Shown here in pieces: positions 37,322 to 48,689 of a stretch of 64,000 bases of DNA. The DNA comes from Apostichopus japonicus. Taxonomy: Eukaryota; Echinodermata; Holothuroidea; Aspidochirotida; Stichopodidae. The position numbers and the translations under genes are program-made. Below the pieces are notes generated by a model. It made no database searches, was not told where the DNA came from, and saw only the letters and a program-made list of their open reading frames with translations. How positions within the stretch are numbered: position 1 is the first letter of the stretch; each line of letters starts with the position of its first letter. The DNA is taken from NCBI RefSeq assembly GCF_037975245.1, contig NC_092581.1, positions 9,927,303-9,991,302 of the forward strand, given 5' to 3'.

Positions 37322-40300
37322 TGTGTTTTGGGAAGTGGGGAGCGTAGCTTTACACCACTGGTATATATTTATGTCGCAGCAGACGTTTTACATTGCAAGC
37401 TACATCAGGTGGATGTTTAATAACAATTTATAATAATATTATAATTTATAATAACACCTCATATTTCTTTTCCTATAAACCTACGTTTAATTTAAAACAA
37501 ACAAAAAAATGAAATACGAAGATTTGAGTGACCTGTGCATACCGATACACGCATAGTACATAAGGCTAACGCACGCATTCTGTGTGCGTACTATATAGCC
37601 GACGTTGTCACACCTTCGCTGTTTACTCTGTACAAACAACACAGGATCCTTATTTGATCAATGATTTGATTCAAGTACTGTATTCTTTTTGGTACTCGAG
37701 AGAGCAAGATTAAATATCAGGCTATGTAAACATTACACCTGCTAAGATTGACATGAATATGATTAAACATTCAGTGCTTAGGTTAGATTGACACTCAATC
37801 GATTAACGGCCATGATATGTGGATTGTTTGATCGTAAAGCCCCCGCCTGGCCCCTTCCCCCTCCCCCCAAAAAGTGTTCAATTTTTCTTTGTTTTTCCTT
37901 GAAGCTAAAATTTATTCATACATGTTAATATTTTTGATAAATAAAATGGGTTTGCGATTTCGTGCATGGTCAGTCTCATGCGCGAAGTGCATGGGATGCG
38001 TTATGGACGAGAGTCTGATACGATATGATATGAGTGTTGTGGGAGGAGGGGGGGGGGGTCAGTTTGATACCAAGGAGGGGATCATTAAAGGGAAATATGT
38101 ATGGGTGAGAGTGTCGGATTGAATTAAACCATAAATATCTTCACTGGTATCAACTTGTTGATTGAATTTCTCGAACTTCTTGATATGACAGAAATCAGGA
38201 ACGGTGGCGCCAGGACGCAAAGTGGGCATGCAAGCGCCCTCCCAATAATTGTAAAAACCTAAAATGTGTCCCTATTCATGAATTACAAGTGCCCCTTTTG
38301 ATTATGAAAAGTATACCTTTTCAATTTTCGTAATTAAGATGTTTCCTTTTGCTGAAAAAAAAAACATTTGATTACTGGAATCTTTGGTACGCAATTGACT
38401 GATAAGTCCCTGTTGTTGAGGAGTTGTGATATGAATGTGTGGTTTGACACCCCACCCTCTTCCCCTTATATCAAAATCATACTTCCCACGGCTTCACCTT
38501 GACGTTTTTACCCCCTTCAAATTGATATCTCTCCGGCCTTCGGGAATAGCTATATACCGCGGTATATGAATGTTAGTTTCTTCCTTTTTCTTGGACTTTG
38601 ACATAATTGTCAACACATGTTTACATAACATTTTGCGTAAAATCACCCTCTATGACGAAATCGGTCGTTCTGTGACTTCCGTGACTCAAGACACATTCTT
38701 TTCCTCCTCTAAATAGAAATACAAAAATTAAGAAAAAGTGTATTTGCTTGTGTTTATTCAAACGACCTAACCAGTTACTACACTTAACATCCACATTAGC
38801 AGGTGTGATAATGGAGAGATTTATTGCTAGCTATAGTGTGCTTTTAATTTACACACGTTTCAAAGGTTTCATTATCAAAAAATTGCATCCTAACATATAC
38901 CTTCTTTCTTTCATTATTCTCTGGGAGTGATTTTGGGCGACTTTAAATTAAGTTTTTCAATTTGCTTTGATCTTTCGTGAAATGGTCTATTATTACACCA
39001 AATTAAGGTAAATTTAGCTTTAATTAAGACATCGAGAGATATACCAAATGATGTACCCACAGACTAAACAATTAATTGCAGCACAAAATTGATTTTACTT
39101 CTAAATATTTTAATTAATCTGTGTTATTATTTTTTATTTTTTTTATTTATTTTTTGCTACAATATCTTACTTCAATTGTAGGATTGATGAAACTGTTATA
39201 TTCTTGCTTTCGAAGATATTATTTATAATGACGGGGAAGGCAGGAGATAATCGTTCCTAAGTGAGTCTGTGTATCTTATGTGTAGTGCAATATATATATT
39301 CACTTTCCAAGGGAATCGTAATATTGACTTGACGTAACACCGTCATGATCATACGGTTCGCTTCGATATAAGAGGAATGGCGTTGAGACTGGATAAAGTT
39401 GATTGGGTTTCGTGCCCAGTCTCTATCTGGTATGAATTTTGTTGAAAAGTTTCTCACGTGAGTAATCAGCAGAGTTTTTAGTCGGTTCAAAATCCCGGTC
39501 GCGAAAGTTGAAGTTTATTAGAGGGCGCACTTCACATTTCCTTATACGGCTTTCATTCACGTTAGAGCGCAGAACGAACATGACTTTCTGTGTTTCAAAG
39601 CTGTCGGAATCAAATCTCTGGTTGCAAAGCGTAGCCTAAATTAAACGTAGGAAAAGTTTACCGATTCTCTGACGTGATACTTTGTAACATGACCGACAAA
39701 GGCCGTGCCTATTCCGAATTACAAAATCTGTTAATTTGAAACTATTTTGGTCACTCACATGATCCTTTATTTCAGGTACGTAATTTTGTTTGTTTGTCAA
39801 ACTGAGTAATGTTAGCTCTTTTCCTGTCAAGCGTCAGTCATGTTTGTCAGTTGAACCAGTTAAATTCAGTTCCTTCTCACCGTTCTTAATAATATTTTTT
39901 GTACACCAAAAGTGCACTTGAAAGTACTATCAGCTACGACGTAGTCACCGATGTACATTGACAAAGTTTTTTCGTTTCTCTTCAAGATTTACAACCAAAC
40001 GTTCCACTTCAAAATTAGGATTGGCCACAATATGAATATATCATATTTCATTGCTATATTTTTATCGTCACAGACGCTTAAAAGTCATCTGCATCGCTCC
40101 CATCCCCCCCCCCCCGCCCCTCAAATATGCTAGACAACATGCTAGTCATCATACCCACGACCAAATTGAAACCGTATTATTTACTGCCACTTTGAATGTA
40201 CTTATTCACACTGATAAATTAATCAATGTCAGGTAATAGTTATGAGGATCAGAGCCTCTAGAAGAAGTAGCTTTGAAAAACGTCGAACAATTTTTTTAAC

Positions 40301-40983
40301 AACCTAAAAGTTTTGGCCAGTACTGATGATCTTTTAGACAAAATTGAAACCCTACCCAATCTCACAAAGCAGAGTTTGACAAGAATGCAAACCTTGAGAC
40401 CGTTTTACTGTCATTGTGTGACTTTGACATCACACCTATTTTACTGCGAGTTAACTTACGTTACAAACTAAGACAATTTGAACAACCATTAGTAACTCAA
40501 AACTTTTGCGTAGGAACTGCATGCAAATTTCACTAGACTACTTCAATTAGTGTATTCTCTTTCATCGGGTAAAAGGAATTCATCCCAAACACATTGACCA
40601 TGTATCTTTTTTTTTTATGAAATCACGTTTCACCGGCTCTACGTGACGTTATCACTTCAAGTGCTTCATTTTCCCCTTTTAATCTACTTGCTGTTGACTT
40701 TTTTCCTTGAAATATGATGCCTTCGAAATGTTTACTTCTAGCTGTCGGAAGCATCCAGGCTTCATTAAAAATGTGTTTTGTCAGCCTGATCTTCCTTTAC
40801 GGATGAAACGATTTTACATTATTAAAAGCAGAATGCTTTCTGCCTCCAGCTCACTAGACAAAGATGACGTCATATACTAGAACACTAAGCATAGCCTTGA
40901 CTTTAAGGGAGTCATGTGACATGCTAATTGAGGAGGAAGGGACTGGGAGGGTGGTGGCTGGGGTGTCAAGGATTGGTTCCAAC

Positions 40984-40985
<2 letters not shown>

Positions 40986-41029
<44 letters not shown>
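40986..41029. repeat. TA dinucleotide microsatellite
   Basis: About 22 uninterrupted AT units, 70 bp before SINE copy 1. Confidence 0.93.
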
Positions 41030-41034
<5 letters not shown>

Positions 41035-41098
41035 GTGCCACACTAGTAGTTTTCAAATGGCTTATTTCTTCCAACAGTTTTACAATGGCTTATATTCA

Positions 41099-41348
41099 GG
41101 GAGTGTTAGCTCAGTGGTTAATGCTGGTGCCTTTCAATCAAAAGGTCCCGAGTTCGAGTCACTCCAAGATTAATGTACTTCGTCCAGTTACAGAGTTGTT
41201 GACAATTGACAATTCATAATCATGGACGTTCAAAATATGAATCTAAGGGACTGACTTCGGTCAGCTTGTGGCTTTGATAAGCCAATGATGGCTTCTTTGA
41301 GAGTTCCTGCTTGCAGGAGGATGTAAAATACAACCATACATACATTTC
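41099..41348 (+). mobile_element. tRNA-derived SINE, copy 1
   Basis: The 5' head is tRNA-like: GGGAGTG pairs with CACTCC, the A box is TTAGCTCAGTGG, and the B box is GAGTTCGAGTC. About 170 bp of tRNA-unrelated body follow, then a short CATA-type tail. The body and head recur at 51403-51653 in the opposite orientation at roughly 85-90% identity by eye, which defines a dispersed family. This copy carries an extra ACAATTG-type direct duplication near 41200-41215. A small hairpin (TCCTGC-TT-GCAGGA) lies just before the tail. The anticodon arm is degenerate, so this is not a functional tRNA gene. Confidence 0.85.
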
Positions 41349-41824
41349 TACAGAATGAAACTTTAATGGTCCTGTTAGAACCACTGTTAATTACCCTGGT
41401 AGATGATTGGGGTTGGGGAGGGGGTGGGGGCAAGACAAAAAGAAAGAAACAGTGACAAAAAATCCCAGCAAAACTGAAAAGAAAGTCAATTTAAATTGAA
41501 AAAGTTTGTTTTTTTATTTTCAGCCATTTGACTGTTTTGATAAAAACTTTCTCATCTTTTTCTTTCAGATTAATACACTCAATGCTTTAAAAGCTCAAAA
41601 TAATTTTTACAGCGACTTGAAGGCACCTTCGTGGTCATGAATTTAGGCATCGATGATTACATCAAAACATGAATATTGATTTATATATTGGAATGATTCA
41701 TGAATAATACATACATACATGAGGTTATGAATATTCAAAAAAAAATTTACATGCCATGATGATTTTACAAAAATTTGCTTTTATAATGTAATCTGCTTTT
41801 ATAATGTAACTTACCATTTAGCCT

Positions 41825-41855
41825 CTAAAGAAGATCCTGCTAGGATCGAAACGTC
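41825..41855 (+). other. Hammerhead-like motif typical of Penelope/LINE repeat ends
   Basis: CTAAAGA, a 5-bp stem GATCC-TGCTA-GGATC, then GAAACGTC. This matches the layout of the type I hammerhead core (CUGANGA, stem II, GAAAC) found in Penelope-like element repeats. The essential G of CUGANGA is A here, so it would be inactive. No other part of such an element was recognised nearby. Confidence 0.4.
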
Positions 41856-41944
41856 AGGCCAACTTACTTTTAGAATTAACCATAGTAGTGTATTGAAATT
41901 TGATCAAGGTAGTAGCCGGTTAGGCTTTGTGGTCCATAGCCCTA

Positions 41945-42130
41945 CCTACCATTAATAATACAGTAACTCACCACACAACCCACACCTACCATATAGTAGG
42001 CTACATTAAACCACCACATAGCCTACACCTACCTTAGAGTACAGTAAACCACCACATAGCTTACACCTACCATTATAGCCCATTAAACCACCACATAGCC
42101 TACACCTCCCTTAGAGTACAGTAAACCAGG
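41945..42130. repeat. About 38-bp minisatellite (AAACCACCACATAGCCTACA)
   Basis: AAACCACCAC-type starts at 42008, 42046, 42085 and 42123, with a diverged copy at 41964. Spacing is 38-39 bp (44 for the first). About four and a half copies. Confidence 0.85.
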
Positions 42131-42439
42131 CATCATGGGAAACTGTTGGTGTACTTGCATAGAATATAAATAACAAATCCACCCATTTTTGATCTACTTC
42201 AAAGACAGGCCAAAGCTGATAAAAGTGGTGGCTTATTATATTTTTAACGAGACATATCTAGTTTTCTCCAACAATACAAAAAGATCTTATGCCCTTTGGC
42301 AAAGATATATACTAACTCATTCTTTCATAAAAATAATTCAACTATGTTTAAAATAAAATGAATATATTAAAAATTTGCTAATTATGGGTCCAATGTATAC
42401 CTTTCTTGAATCCTGCCACCATCACCACAACCATCAATT

Positions 42440-42815
42440 CAACCCTACCCAATCCCCTCCTAAAAGTAAAGACCATGGCCCATCATGCCCTTCCCAACCC
42501 CCTCCTAAAAGTCAAGACCATGGCCCATCATGCCCTTCCCAACCCCCTCCTAAAAGTCAAGACCATGGCCCATCATGTCATCCCCAACCCCCTCCTAAAA
42601 GTCAAGACCATGGCCCATCATGCCCTTCCCAACCCCCTCCTAAAGTCAAGACCATGGCCCATCATGCCCTTCCCAACCCCCTCCTAAAAGTCAAGACCAT
42701 GGCCCATCATGTCATCCCCAACCCCCTCCTAAAAGTCAAGACCATGGCCCATCATGCCCTTCCCAACCCCCTCCTCAAAGTCAAGACCCCGGCCCATCAT
42801 GTCATCCCCACATGA
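42440..42815. repeat. 45-bp minisatellite (CCCTCCTAAAAGTCAAGACC)
   Basis: About eight 45-bp units containing GACCATGGCCCATCATG and CCCAACCCCCTCCTAAAAG. Two unit types (CCCTTCCC or GTCATCCCC at one place) are mixed. One unit lacks a single A, which breaks the translated frame, so the Pro-rich open frames are not evidence of a gene. Confidence 0.9.
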
Positions 42816-44657
42816 ACCAAACTTGACTACTATATATCTCCTGTAAGATTAATCATGATTCCTACAATTATACTCAACCATACACCCGGGCTCCTCTCTC
42901 TCTTTGTGACACCTGCACAGATATTTAGTGATGATACGAATGAGATATATCAAGATTACCACTACCATTCATGTGGATAAAAGTTAAAGGAGCACATAGC
43001 ACGGAATCAAAGAATAACTTAAAATGCAAGACATTTGCATTCGATGTGAACATTTTTGCATGCTCCTATTTCATGAACTTCATTTTAATATTCATCTTTA
43101 TCAAATTTCAACTTAAAAATTATCCAAAGGTGGAACCCTCCTAAGAAATATGATAAATTGGATCATTTTTCGCGAGGCTCAATTGACTGGCAATTTCTCC
43201 TCATACACCAAGATATAACTAAGCAAAACAGGTAGATCACTTTAATATATCGTGTTCGATTTACAGTGTCTTGCAAACAGTAAAGAGAGATGTCTGGTCA
43301 CTTCAAATTAGAACGATACTAAAATTAATTAGATTGTTGAATTGTGGCGATCCATTCTCGATTTTGCTTAGAAATATACACCTTTCTGATTAAGATAATA
43401 GTGTAGGCTAACATAGTTTTCCTGTCTAAACCTACACCAATCAATCCACACAATACAATTTCTTCCTTCCTATCTGTAAAGTTTGATTCAAATGCAATAT
43501 GACCCTTTAAACATTTTATCACAGCCATGACTGTGTGGTAGCTAGCTACAGAAATCTCTTCACCATCAGCTAAAATCATACAAGTACTTAATACTGATAA
43601 ATGACGAAAAGGCAATCCTTGAAATCTAAAAAACAGCACCTAATAGGTCAAACGGTTGGAATAATCATATTACTACTGATATAAACTGGAGCAAGGCCAC
43701 TTTGGTGAAGTACAAGGTCCTTTGGGTGAGGGAAGACTGTACTCTTTGAGCAATAATTTCTGCCTAATTCATACTCTACTATTCATACAGAGATATCAAA
43801 TATCACATTCAATAAGCTTGTTTTGTTAATTGTAATGAACGTTTACCACGTAATGTATTAAACTGTTGCTTAGTGGCAAAGACGTAACTCCAGTCATGGC
43901 AACTTTTCTGTCGGTCAAACAAACACACACATATGCAGTAACTTCCAGTATAATTCTTTGAAATTACGTCATGTTGCTGGATTGAAAACACTGTGTAGCG
44001 AGGAGTGAATTGCAAGCTTGTGTGTGTCTACGAAATGGAGGGACGATTTGCTGCGGAAATTGTGACTTTCCTTCATTTCTGTATGAAAAGTTTTGGTCTA
44101 CGGTTTTGTCTTTACTCCAGCACTTAGATTTTGCCTCAGGTAATCGTTGATTAATTTGATTGACGAGCTAAAGACAATGCATACAGATATGGACAAAGTG
44201 TACCATTAAAGCGGCAATACCTAGCCTGCCAACCCAACTGTCAATGAGCGTTCCTGCTTTTTCTGACATTTGTAGGCATAGCGGTCATTGAGCAGAGATC
44301 TATTTGACAATTTCTTTAAGCAAAATAAAAGCATATGCAATATTTATAGTTACAAGATACCACTGATTGCAATATTTTAAAGCACAATGTCGCTTAACGC
44401 CATCAATTATGTGTGCATAAGTACTACAGGTTTTCACTCAATTTTCTGCGATTTGACCTAAGGTCATTGAACCCCTCCCCCCCCCCCCCTGATATCCAAC
44501 CAACAGAATACACTATTATCCACATTGACTTAGCATTATATTTTCAATACAATCTTTCTAACTACTAGACGGCCTCTAGATTTTAAATAATGGACTTGTT
44601 TTTAAATAAATTCATTTCTGTTCCTGTTCCTTTCCTTAATAAGGCACTTTAGCTATT

Positions 44658-44671
44658 ATTGTATTAAAGTT
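44658..44671. repeat. Target-site duplication, left copy, of the U2-headed retroposon
   Basis: ATTGTATTAAAGTT, identical to the sequence at 44845-44858 on the other side of the element. The two copies are 173 bp apart, and the right copy shares its first two bases with the U2 head. Confidence 0.85.
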
Positions 44672-44844
44672 ACTTTATAGGAAAAAGTCGCCCAGTAAAG
44701 AACCTACCAAACGACTGATCCGCTATCAACCCCAGTCCTCTTGCATCGAGACTGTGACTGTGTGATCATCGTCGGGTGTGTATCACCATTCCCTTCCAAA
44801 GGGAACAGATACTACACACGATCTTAGCCAAAAGGCCAAAAGCA
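44672..44844 (-). mobile_element. U2 snRNA-headed SINE-like retroposon
   Basis: On the minus strand the element opens with about 43 nt nearly identical to the 5' end of U2 snRNA. The match covers TTTTGGCCTTTTGGCTAAGA and the branchpoint-recognition block GTAGTATCTGTTC, then U2 similarity stops. A perfect 7-bp hairpin (TTCCCTTTGGAAGGGAA, 44790-44806) follows, then about 110 nt of unrelated body ending in CTATAAAGT. The unit is flanked by a perfect 14-bp direct repeat, ATTGTATTAAAGTT (44658-44671 and 44845-44858), the hallmark of LINE-mediated retroposition. U2 itself normally runs about 190 nt with a different continuation, so this is not a U2 gene. SINEs with U1/U2-derived heads (SINEU) are known from crocodilians. 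Whether this one belongs to a described family cannot be told here. Confidence 0.8.
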
Positions 44845-44858
44845 ATTGTATTAAAGTT
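44845..44858. repeat. Target-site duplication, right copy, of the U2-headed retroposon
   Basis: ATTGTATTAAAGTT, a perfect match to 44658-44671. Confidence 0.85.
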
Positions 44859-45258
44859 GTATCTCTGTTTTGATACAAATAGTAACCATCAAGTATCTCT
44901 AGGTGTGACACGAGGCACTGGTTTAATAGTTACAATGAGACCCTGACTCACGCGAAATAATTTCACGGCTCGCTGGTTTCTTTTATAATACTTTTACGAG
45001 CCGGTCCATTCATGGTTGCACCTGCTTGATCCAACTTGTGTATATTCACCTTGTTTTAACAGGCTACCACTTCCCTCTTTCATACATCATTTGTATTCAC
45101 TTACAACAATTGTATAATTAGAGTCACATTGCAAACACTTCATAGTTACTACTTCTTGACAACAACTTAATATTAAACAATTCTTGGTGTAATGCTCGAT
45201 AATAAGTATAAAACCAATAATTGAGACCAACATAAAGGTGACAAAATGCCTACACATG

Positions 45259-45260
<2 letters not shown>

Positions 45261-45298
<38 letters not shown>
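45261..45298 (-). repeat. 38-bp pure poly-T tract (poly-A on the minus strand)
   Basis: An uninterrupted run of 38 T. It could be the poly-A tail of a minus-strand retroposed copy or a plain slippage-expanded tract. No AATAAA was recognised before it on the minus strand. Confidence 0.9.
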
Positions 45299-47103
45299 CT
45301 GTTTCAAGGTGACAATGGCTGGTGACTGCAACCACTGATAATATAGAAAAAATAAAATTAACTTGTCCTTGTGAACATTGAACAGGGCTTTCATGCACAT
45401 AGAAGTATTAAAGAGATAGGCTGGCCTTGATAAAGAAACCTGTGTGGGTGAATACTACATGGTTCGTGTGTCTATTAGATGGAGACATAGACTAAATTTG
45501 GAATTAAATTAAATTATTTGAAAATGACTAGAGTTAGAGATAGCAATGCTTTGAATATGAAAACTTGGTTTTAACGTGACGATTAATGTACCAAAAATAC
45601 AGGTTTCCTTGGGAAGTATGGTGTGTTAGTGTTGTCTTGAAAACTTGGAAAGTAGAGAATTTATAAATCGGAACACATTTTACCAATGGGTTGGTAAATG
45701 ATTACAAATGTTCACTTACAAAGTGAAGTCATGGGTGTAAAAAACACAGGAATCTGACCTATACCTTCACTACGATGATGGTCACTAAAGTCTCTTGAGA
45801 ATTGGTTATTCATTAAAAATAGGTTTATTTTATCTGATTTACTTCAGATAATGGTCTGTGCTACAATTTCTCTTATTTAAATAATGCCATCCTTACAAAC
45901 ACCAATGATAAGGACTAAAGGAGGTAGTTTATTATCACAGGGATTGTGGTCGTTTGGAAAATACTTTTATGTAGAAACAGAATACAGACTTGATCGTTCT
46001 TATATTGTAGAAATCCATGATACAGCTTTATATATATAAATGTAACATGAGTTGCTTAATACTAGCTTTGTACTAAAAGCTAGTTTGTTGGTCCTGTTAG
46101 ATGAAAGAAATATATGTCACACAAGTTGCTTAGTACTTGTGAATAGAGTATTCTTACAAAAATGAAAAGGAGAAAAAAAAAAGAGGAATTTGATCTTGAC
46201 TGATACATTGAAGTATTAAATTGGAGTATGACGAAAAAAGAAGTTTGACATTTGAAGCAGACATAAAACCTTAAAGGGAGTATCCAATCCCCTTGAGATG
46301 ATACAAAAAAAAAATATCCAAAAATGAATTCCGCCCCCTCCACCCTGCCTCCTTTTAGTCAATTCCAGTGTCCAGAGGATGGCACTTGGGTGCATTTATA
46401 AGTTGACTGATATGGAAATACGAGAGACTAAAGCAGGTTCATGCCACTTGAAAAATGTTATCGGAAAGACCAGGAAAATACTGGAAAGGCAAAAGAGACA
46501 AGTTTACTTTATACAAGACAACTTTCAAAGATGTCGCAAACTTGCCAAGGGAAGGCTGGAATTTTAAAAGGTCCTCTTTAGGGATAGGAATTCATTGATT
46601 GAAAGTATTTGAAGGACAGTTTTAGAAGATGTTTTCTGTTTTCCGACAACAACATCTAGCAGAAAAAGGAGTCCAAGGTTCGTTCAAGGTGAATATAATC
46701 CAGAGGGAAGTGGATAGGAATGAAATAGAGAAACCCTCTTTCCTACAATAGGAAGTAATGTCATGGAATACAGAGCTTGATGAGGATGATGATACTTAAA
46801 GCAGCTACTGGTGTGTTTAAGACTTCACACAGCTCAAATATATGTATGGGCCAATCCAAAAACATGATATGCACCATATATATAGGGAAAGGGGGAATGT
46901 TCAAAGGTGGGAAGTATTTAACTAAAATGAAGGGCTAATAGTGGAGAGGGGTGAAGAGACAAGTTTCTTATACTTGACGAAAAGAAATATTGGGTAGAAC
47001 CACCGAGGGCAACCTAGAAAGAAATTAAGAGTGATCAAACAGGGGATGCTGACCTTGTTGGGGTATGGCGGGGGGGGGTGCCTCAGACTGGATACATATA
47101 TTT

Positions 47104-47434
47104 CAGGGGTGTGCTCAAGCCGGGCAGCGGCGGGCGGGTGGCTGCGTCCGACAGTTCTGAATGCCGCCCAGCAGAAACAGTGATATGAACATCTCCGCCC
47201 GGCACTATATTTGATGATTAATTTAACAAATTTCACCATGACCAAAATATGGGTGAATAATACTTGGCACAAAAATTAGCTCCAGAATTTGAAAAAAGAT
47301 CTAGATAACCTTCATTTGCACAAATATTCCAAAGGGGAGGGGAGTCCCCCACCCCTGAGACCCCTCCCCCAGGACGTAAATCACACTACCGCACAAATCC
47401 ACCTGGCACTCAGATATTCCTGAGCACAGCCCTG
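47104..47434. mobile_element. Small hAT-like MITE (331 bp)
   Basis: The ends are CAGGGGTGTGCTCA at the left and TGAGCACAGCCCTG at the right, an inverted repeat with one mismatch. Flanking octamers ATATATTT and ATATTGTT agree at six of eight positions, compatible with a decayed 8-bp duplication. The interior contains an AAAGGGGAGGGG ... CCCCTCCCCCAGGACG block (about 47332-47377). A very similar block occurs inside the larger hAT-like element at about 33366-33412, so the two are probably related. There is no coding capacity. Confidence 0.65.
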
Positions 47435-48689
47435 ATATTGTTAGCATCATGCACATATTGCTAGCTCATCACAATGGATATTTCAAAATAGCTTTTTTTT
47501 TGTGGAAATAATTTGACCCTAAAATCCAATAACAATGAAGTTCATTACCTTGCTTGGTTAAGTTTCATTAAAACAAGAGGGGGAGGGGAGGGGGTGGGGA
47601 GGAGATCCTTTGAAATTGTTTAAATTTCCAATTTCCAAGTGATAAATACTAGCATATGAAGATATAAAGGATTATGAAATATGGAGTTAATGAATGGCAT
47701 AAGTAATGATCTGCTAATTAACCTTGGTTTGGTGGAAAACATCTAGAAAGGTGTCTTCGTCTGATTAATTTCAATGATTTCTCAATGAATACTCAGGAGG
47801 TTTGGATATGATCAACTCACTGCAAACAGTATAGGACATTAGGATGAATCTACAACAGAATGCTTTAAGACGCTGTTATCTAACACCGATCAATCCCAAC
47901 AGGAAGTCAAGACACAGCTGTAGTAAAGAACCTGGATTCTCTAACTATCGACTATAAGGGGACAAAAATGAGCATTTCTCCCCAGGAATTTACCGACAAC
48001 TTCCGGGATATGTCCTAATCATAAAAACTGACTGACCAATTTTTCAGTGAGAGGTTTATACAGTTTGGATGTCAAATGATTGTTGGTTGCAGCTTTGTGG
48101 TAAGACAATTATTTGACACAAAACTGAATTGTTAGCTTTAACGCTTGTACAGTGGCATCTAACATTCGATCGAGTTCCCTCTTTTTTTATCCCCGTAATC
48201 TGAACACAGACATGTCTCTCTCAGTTTAACAGACTACATGCAGATCTACAACGTTCACAATTACTTCAAATGTGAACGCTTAATTCACTCTTCTTACTAT
48301 TTTATACATTTTCCATTTCAACAGAATGATACACGAAAAGGCTGATTTTTTTAATACTGACCATTTCAAACTATTCGTAAGACATTGACAATCTGGCGGA
48401 AATGTTTCAAGATTGGCTTATATAAATATTACTGTTTATATATTCTCCTAATTGCAGATTTAAGCTTTGCAGGTATCAAAGGAAAAACTACGGGAGGTAT
48501 AAAAATATCTAATATCATACAATATTTTCAATGTTTAGACATAAAAACATAAACATTTGTACTACTTCCACCGAGAGCTGATGCTCAAATTTTCCGCACA
48601 ATATATTTTTTTTGAGAATAACATCAATCAGTGTTGGTCTCTCTATTCTAGACAGGGATGTTGAATTTGAACTTTGTGAATCAAACAGC

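Noticed and set aside
39257-39830. Two minus-strand frames considered as retroelement fragments
   Set aside because: No conserved reverse transcriptase, integrase or Penelope motif could be recognised.
41099-41171. Functional tRNA gene
   Set aside because: The anticodon region does not form a proper stem and loop, and the same head with its tail recurs at 51.6 kb, so it is a SINE.
42375-42815. Pro-rich repeat protein (PPPKSQDHGPSCPSQ units)
   Set aside because: A one-base deletion in one unit shifts the frame, several frames are open, and the unit length simply happens to be a multiple of three.
44690-44846. True U2 snRNA gene
   Set aside because: Only the first 45 nt or so match U2. The Sm site and stems III/IV are absent, and target-site duplications show retroposition.
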